Below are positions 27,578 through 32,038 of a DNA stretch of 32,038 nucleotides, one piece after another. The notes under the pieces are model-generated. The model worked only from the letters and a program-made list of their open reading frames with translations. It did no database searches and was not told the DNA's origin. The position numbers and the translations under genes were made by a program. The stretch is from positions 1 to 32,038 of the forward strand of contig JBBBWG010003081.1 of the NCBI GenBank assembly GCA_037176905.1. The letters are read 5' to 3'. The stretch comes from Azolla pinnata. Lineage: Eukaryota; Streptophyta; Polypodiopsida; Salviniales; Salviniaceae. Numbering within the stretch: position 1 is the stretch's first letter; each line of letters begins with the position of its first letter.

Positions 27578-29391
27578 GATGTATGAAGTACAAGGAGGAG
27601 GAACGGGTGCAGGTGTGAACGGGCTCTTTGATTTTTGCAAAAGGCCCTCCTCATCCACGTTGGTATCGCCACTGCATCAGCAGCAGCAGCAGCAGCTGGG
27701 CGCTCATGCAGGCGGAGGAGGCGCTGCAGGTGCAGGCGCTGCTGCAGCAGCAGCCGGTGGCTGCGGCAGCAGCAAGGGCGCCGGCGCCGGGGAACCTCGG
27801 GGCATCAACCACTTCGCCACGGAGCGCCAACGAAGGGAGTATCTCAACGAGAAGTATCAAACGCTGCGCAGCCTGGTTCCCAATCCTACCAAGGTCAGTC
27901 AGTCACTCACTCAGTCACTCACTCACTCATGAGTACTTCCTTGTCTCCCATCGATCGCATCAAATGAATTCGGGGCACCATGCACATACTAGCTGCATTA
28001 GATATATGAATATCGATCCTCAGCTTCTAAATTATTCTTCAGCTTGATCTTCACGCTAACTAGTGCAGCCCGAATCGGTGGTGATATCGATGTCATGCTT
28101 GCCGGTCTGAGTCAGTGAATTAATTAATCGGGTTGGAGCACTGTTGTGTTGCAGGCAGATCGAGCATCGATCGTGCAAGATGCTATCGAATACGTGAAGG
28201 AGTTGAAAAGGACGGTTCAGGAGCTCCAAATGCTGGTACAGGAGAGAGGAAGGCAACAGCAGCAGCAGCAGCAGCAACACCACCATCACATCATCCACGC
28301 CGCCAATAAGCTCAAGAGGAAAGCGTCATCGCTGGAGCCGTCGACCGCGCCGACTCAGGATCACTACTGTAGCGGCGGTCTGCAGCAAATGGTCGGCGGC
28401 AATCTCATGAGTAGCAGCGATGTGGAGCTGAGTAGCTCGCTGCCGATCCCGGACGGCGCAATATCCGTGCGCAGCAGCAGCAGTCTTATGAATGCGCCGC
28501 ACTCACTGGCAGCTGAAGCAGGCGCGAGTGCAGCGTCCGGCTTGGCTACTATCTCAGGTGGGGATCATCACGCAGTGCCGCATTCTGCTGCTGCTGGAGA
28601 TCAGTCGATGGCGATGGCGAGCTCGTGCAGCAGCCATGGGCTGATGATGATGCATGGGCAGTATGGCTCCAGCAGCTTATACGGCGGCCTGCAGTATGCT
28701 CCTCCCCATCACATTCTTGGCAGCGGCAGCGGCAACGGAGGAGGAGGAGGAGGAGGAGGAGGAGTGGCATTGCGCAGCTCCCTTCTCCAACGCACATCAC
28801 AGCACGGCACGCATGTGGACATCCGCATCGTGGAAGAGGAAGTGAACATCAAGCTCACTCAGAGGAAGCGGATCCGGCGATCCTCCGCTCCTGCTAATGC
28901 CGACGTGCAGCTACTGCACAATAGCACTAAGAACGGTACTAGTATGGCGGCGGCAATATCAGCGCCGAATCCCCACACCATCAGCACAGTCGCTGCACCC
29001 ACTACTTCGACTGCGACCTGCAGGTCGACGACTACTACTAGTACTACAACGTCTCACCATATGACTAGCAAGATTGCCTCCCAGCAGCTGTTGCAGCAGT
29101 ACCACCATAACACTAGCGTTCCGCAGCAGGCAGCACACGTACAGCTGCATCAACATCAGCATCACCTTCAGCAGCAATATCAGTACGCCGTTGGTGCTGC
29201 AGGAGTACCCGTACTAGTGCCAAGTAATGTGTCTTGCAGCGGCGGCGGCGGCGGCGGCGGCGGCAGCAGCAGCAGCAGCAGCTCCCTCTTGCTCCTCATC
29301 GTGGCTGCCCTCCATGAGCTGCACCTGGACCTTCAAAGTGCAAACGGAGCCACCATAGGCGACCACAACATCTTCATGCTCAATACAAGGG

Positions 29392-29422
<31 letters not shown>

Positions 29423-29855
29423 CTCTCTCTCCGTCTTTCTAGCTTGCTTGTACATAACATTCATACCCAGCTACACCTTATACATTATTCAGAACGAACA
29501 GCTCACTCAGTACGTACCTCATGATCCACCCAAATAGATGATGACGACCACGGTGGTTATGATTATGATCCAATGCTTGCTCCTTTCCTTTCCACAGATC
29601 ATGGAGGGCTCCTCAACCTTTGCCAGCCACGTCGCCACCAAGCTTCTGGAGGCCGTGGATCGTCAATTCTCTTCCTGCGTTTCCACCTGCCCCTGCTCCG
29701 CTCCCGCCTCCGCTTCCGCTTCTAATTCTTGTTCCTCCTCCTCCTCCTCCTCCACTTCTTCCTCCTCTTCTTCCTCCTCCTCCTCCTCTTCCTCCTCCGC
29801 GGCGGCTGCTGCAGCTGTTGCAGCCTGCACCAACACCTTGCCGGCCTGCTATTGA
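25081..29855 (+). CDS. bHLH transcription factor, EAT1/TIP2/bHLH10-89-91 class, 5 exons
   Basis: Proposed exons: 25081-26619, 27064-27262, 27388-27893, 28155-29390, 29598-29855; frames join without a stop to give 1245 residues. The bHLH domain (about 718-785) spans the exon 3/4 junction: INHFATERQRREYLNEKYQT, SLVPNPTK, then ADRASIVQDAIEYVKELKR. The basic region keeps His-Glu-Arg spacing for E-box binding. The C-terminal ACT-like domain has VDIRIVEEEVNIKLTQRKR (969-987), LLLLIVAALHELHLDL (from 1126), IGDHNIFMLNTR and, in exon 5, IMEGSSTFASHVATKLLEAV. Upstream, SELLSLLQLPR recalls the family's conserved short motif. In this family the proteins control tapetum and spore-wall development in sporangia, dimerising with other bHLH factors in the nucleus. 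Gln, His, Ser, Gly, Ala, Asn and Met runs swell the protein. The start is the first in-frame ATG; expression and splicing are inferred. Confidence 0.85.
26620..27063 (+). other. Intron 1 of the bHLH gene (predicted)
   Basis: Donor AAG/GTAATC follows codon GGA AAG (phase 0) and the acceptor is GGATAG/GGCGGA. Reading through instead adds a TATA-derived Tyr/Ile stretch and poly-His before a stop at 26796, which is why I regard it as an intron. The acceptor lacks a strong pyrimidine tract, so its exact position is the least certain of the four introns. Confidence 0.6.
27196..27219 (+). repeat. In-frame (ATG)8 run encoding eight methionines
   Basis: In exon 2 of the bHLH model, the frame set by the flanking Gln/His-rich codons reads the trinucleotide run as ATG, giving residues about 558-565 as consecutive Met. 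Elsewhere in the gene CAG, CAT, GGA, AAC and AGC runs give the more common Gln, His, Gly, Asn and Ser runs. Confidence 0.7.
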
Positions 29856-30305
29856 TTCCCTCGTGCGGCCAACTCACAAACGCACCTGTGTGCGCTTAAA
29901 CGAATTCCTACAGACCGTTGCTGCAAGTGATTCCCACGATTCTAACATGATCCTGTCCTAATTATTAGCCCACTAGTTATAGCTGCTTGCGGAGCAATCT
30001 ACCACTCTTCAAGAACGCAGCACGGCAAAAGAAACACTCCTATTATCATCGCCTGCATCTCCCCTTATGCTGAATATGTGGGCTACTGGGCCTCATCTTA
30101 TGCAAATAGTGGAGGCCTTTCTCGCCAATGATTCTGTTAGGCTGCTAATCTAATTAACATGCAACCAACAATTTCCTGACGATTACCGGGAATGGGATAG
30201 GCAATGATTACTTGAATCTGGCTCGCTCATCATTCCTCTAGTTTGGCGTTTCCACTCCTGACCCCAATGCATGCATGTTAGAATATGTGTTGGGAAACGA
30301 AGGGG

Positions 30306-30344
<39 letters not shown>

Positions 30345-30716
30345 TACAAGATTGAGGAGATCACAGTCATAGGTACAACAAAATGACACAAATAAGACAC
30401 CAAGTTTTTAATGTGATAACCCTCAAAGAGAGGAAATACAACGAGACCAAGTTCAAACTCTTTTATTATAAAAACAATAATAATACAAGAATAAAAGTTA
30501 TTGTGTAATCACACTCTAATATACACAACACAATCAAGCACATCAAAAGAGAACACATAAACCATAAGTGGTGTAAAGGATGGTGATGCTTGTAGTATCG
30601 CTTCCTTGTCACACGATGAGGAGTAGAAGTGAAGCTATGTCCTCCATAGTGGGTCCCCTGTAAAAGGGAGTGTATAAAAAAGAGTGTCAAGATAAGAGTG
30701 TCTCTAGAAGTGTCAT
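29856..30716. other. 3' flank of the bHLH gene and spacer
   Basis: No AATAAA is seen close after the stop at 29855, which is not unusual in plants. A GA microsatellite lies at 30311-30340. From about 30385 to 30716 the sequence (CACCAAGTTTTTAATGTGAT, later GTGGGTCCCCTGTAAAAGGG) looks repeat-derived, but I cannot place it in a family. No coding content. Confidence 0.4.
30311..30340. repeat. (GA)n microsatellite
   Basis: About fifteen uninterrupted GA units in the 3' flank of the bHLH gene. Confidence 0.95.
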
Positions 30717-30918
30717 TACAAGGTATTAGTGAGTTTGCCGTGCATTTTATTGCGAAATTTGTTTAGAAAAAGTTCAATAAAAGACGCGGTAAAATTCTTA
30801 GTTAAAGATATAAAAAATTTGCCACACATTTATCGGAACTTTTGCCACGAATTTTGACACAACCTTTACCGCAACCTTTGCTTTATGTTTACCCCGACGT
30901 TATTGCGAACTTTATTGC

Positions 30919-31091
30919 AAATTTATCGCGACCTTTACCGCAACCTTTATTGCAAATTTACCATAACCTTTACTACAAATCTATCATGACCATTACTACA
31001 AATTTATTTTGACCTTTACTACAAATTTACAACGATCTTTATTGCAAATTTATAGTGACCTTTACTGCAAATTTACTTTGACCGTTACTGC
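30919..31091. repeat. 23-bp tandem repeat, six contiguous units plus one offset
   Basis: From 30954 the unit AAATTTA-NNN-(T/A)(A/G)ACC-NTTACT(A/G)C repeats every 23 bases at 30954, 30977, 31000, 31023, 31046 and 31069. One earlier unit at 30919 is separated by a 12-base partial. The variable bases sit at the same places in each unit. It belongs to the subterminal field of the CACTA-like element. Confidence 0.9.
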
Positions 31092-31379
31092 AAGTTTGGT
31101 CACATTTATTACTGCAAATTTAGCTGCAAATATTTAAATTAAAAAAATTTAAATATGATATTCTCATTTTATTTATTTTTATGTGTTTCTTTTTGTTCTC
31201 AATTTGAAAACATATATATTTTCAAAAGTTTCTTCTGTTTAGAAACTAAAGAGTCTGAGAACTCTTATGATCATTGAGAAATTCAAGCCCTCACTTCCTA
31301 TTTATATAAGACGCGCCCTATCTGAGACTATTCATGTATCAATTATTCACTTCTTATTTGTTTGTCTCCTCCTGTACAT

Positions 31380-31700
31380 ATTGATTTATCTGTATATGTA
31401 TAGATACAAGCATATCGATCTTTACAAGCAAGCATACTTGCAAATTCATCAATATATACATTCATATTCACCTGTATATGGATACAAGATAGATGCATAT
31501 TTATTTGTATATGCATATATACATGCATGTACACTTATATATGGATAGATAGATGCAGATTCATCTATATATGCATACATACATGCATATTCACCTATAT
31601 ATATATACATACATGTATATTCACTTGTATATTGAAGTATACGTGCAAATTCTCTTGTATATCCATACATACGTACAGATACACATAAATATTCATATAT
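31380..31700 (+). repeat. TATA/CATG-rich minisatellite, third block
   Basis: Units built on ATACATGCATATTCACCTATATAT repeat about every 30-35 bases and match the blocks at 5825-6010 and 16510-16870. Short frames on both strands (Tyr/Ile/His-rich) come from the repeat. Confidence 0.75.
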
Positions 31701-31974
31701 TAATATATATTTACATGTAGATGTAGATGTATAAATGCATATTGATCTGTAGATGGATTGATAATTGGATATTGAACATTGTGAATCATAGTTATTATAT
31801 TTAGGATATGTTTGACCAATTAGTAGACCACTTGATTGTGTCAAATGAGATCATGGGTTCAAATCTTGCTTAGGACACAATGCTGTAGTAAATATGCAAT
31901 CTGGTCGTGGTAATTTTGCAATAACAAGTGCGTCTATGTTGCAATAAGCATCGCATCACTTAATTTTTTTTCCC

Positions 31975-32038
31975 TTCACGGCAAATTTACCGCGCATTTA
32001 CCGCGACTCTTTCCGCGAATTTACCGCGACCATTTCCG
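31975..32038. repeat. Start of another CACTA-like subterminal field, cut by window end
   Basis: CACGGCAAATTTACCGCGCATTTACCGCGACTC resumes the TTTACCGCG polarity seen at 30830-30950, immediately after the opposite polarity at 31900-31960. It is either a second element abutting the first or the continuation of a nested one. Confidence 0.45.

Larger units (their letters stand above)
30717..31967 (-). mobile_element. CACTA-derived non-autonomous element or terminal fragment
   Basis: It opens with TTACAAGGTATTAGTGAG, loosely like a CACTA terminus (CACTACAAG...), then carries TTTACCGC, GCGACC and GCAACC words. These are the reverse complement of the GGTAAA/GCGTC words in the fields at 5640-6420 and 16240-18445. 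The AT block at 31140-31240 is the reverse complement of 17735-17835. Near the right end (31900-31960) the polarity flips to GGTCGTGGTAA and GCGTCTATG. Opposed polarity at two ends about 1.25 kb apart suits a small deleted CACTA derivative, but a clean inverted terminal repeat is not proven. Confidence 0.45.

Noticed and set aside
28936..29239. Intron removing most of the ACT-like insertion
   Set aside because: Donor and acceptor are reasonable, but 304 nt is not a multiple of three and would put the downstream ACT helix out of frame. Kept only as an alternative to test.
30919..31091. CRISPR-like 23-bp array
   Set aside because: It is a head-to-tail tandem repeat without spacers inside transposon-derived DNA.
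31267..31844. Tyr/Ile/His-rich small proteins on both strands
   Set aside because: They are translations of the TATA/CATG minisatellite.
16240..31967. The bHLH gene captured inside one giant CACTA element
   Set aside because: The subterminal words at 18445 and 30717 have the polarity of outer ends that face away from the gene, so the gene lies between two elements and not within one.
1..32038. Plastid or mitochondrial DNA insertion
   Set aside because: I looked for familiar organellar genes and rRNA and saw none; the tRNA-Gln-like sequence has nuclear-type internal promoter boxes and shared SINE-like tails.

Overview
The window is nuclear DNA from a land plant. It holds two recognisable host genes, each with plant-specific architecture: an intronless PLS-type pentatricopeptide (PPR) gene on the minus strand (7714-9627) and a five-exon bHLH transcription factor gene of the EAT1/TIP2/bHLH10-89-91 class on the plus strand (25081-29855). 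The rest is transposon debris (Ty3 chromovirus, another LTR element, CACTA/En-Spm), tRNA-headed SINE-like copies, satellites and microsatellites. The PPR style, the bHLH wording and the large decayed intergenic spaces suggest a seed-free plant with a big genome, such as a homosporous fern. That assignment is inference, not something the sequence proves.

Layout. 1-2300: relic of a Ty3-type chromovirus with mutated protease and reverse transcriptase, and a deletion joining RNase H to the integrase tail and chromodomain. 2699-3990: a long imperfect inverted repeat around 53-bp palindromic tandem repeats. 4014-4810: minus-strand LTR-element fragment (LTR end, primer-binding site, gag). 4841-6420: first CACTA fragment with subterminal repeats. 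6420-7700: nothing recognised. 7714-9627: PPR gene. 9666-11067: CA repeat plus a nucleosome-sized satellite directly upstream of the PPR start. 11589-13563: duplicated ~450-bp repeats and tRNA-Gln-headed SINE-like copies, one folding as an intact tRNA-Gln(CUG). 13567-18445: second CACTA fragment (DUF4218- and DUF4216-like parts) split by a nested solo LTR, then a long subterminal repeat field. 18446-30716: transposon-poor island with the bHLH gene and about 6.6 kb of upstream DNA rich in microsatellites. 30717-32038: CACTA-like subterminal sequence in the opposite polarity.

Function. The bHLH gene should encode a nuclear regulator of tapetum/sporangium development by family. Its predicted protein is about 1245 residues, more than twice what I recall as usual for the family, because Gln, His, Ser, Gly, Asn, Ala and even Met runs fill it and a 138-residue low-complexity block sits inside the C-terminal ACT-like domain. 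The PPR protein should act in organellar RNA metabolism. I see no functional link between the two genes; they are separated by more than 15 kb of mobile-element remains.

The strongest candidates for something undescribed are the split ACT-like domain, the satellite with a dimeric higher-order pattern abutting the PPR start, the tRNA-Gln-headed SINE-like family, and the inverted-repeat element built around palindromic satellites.
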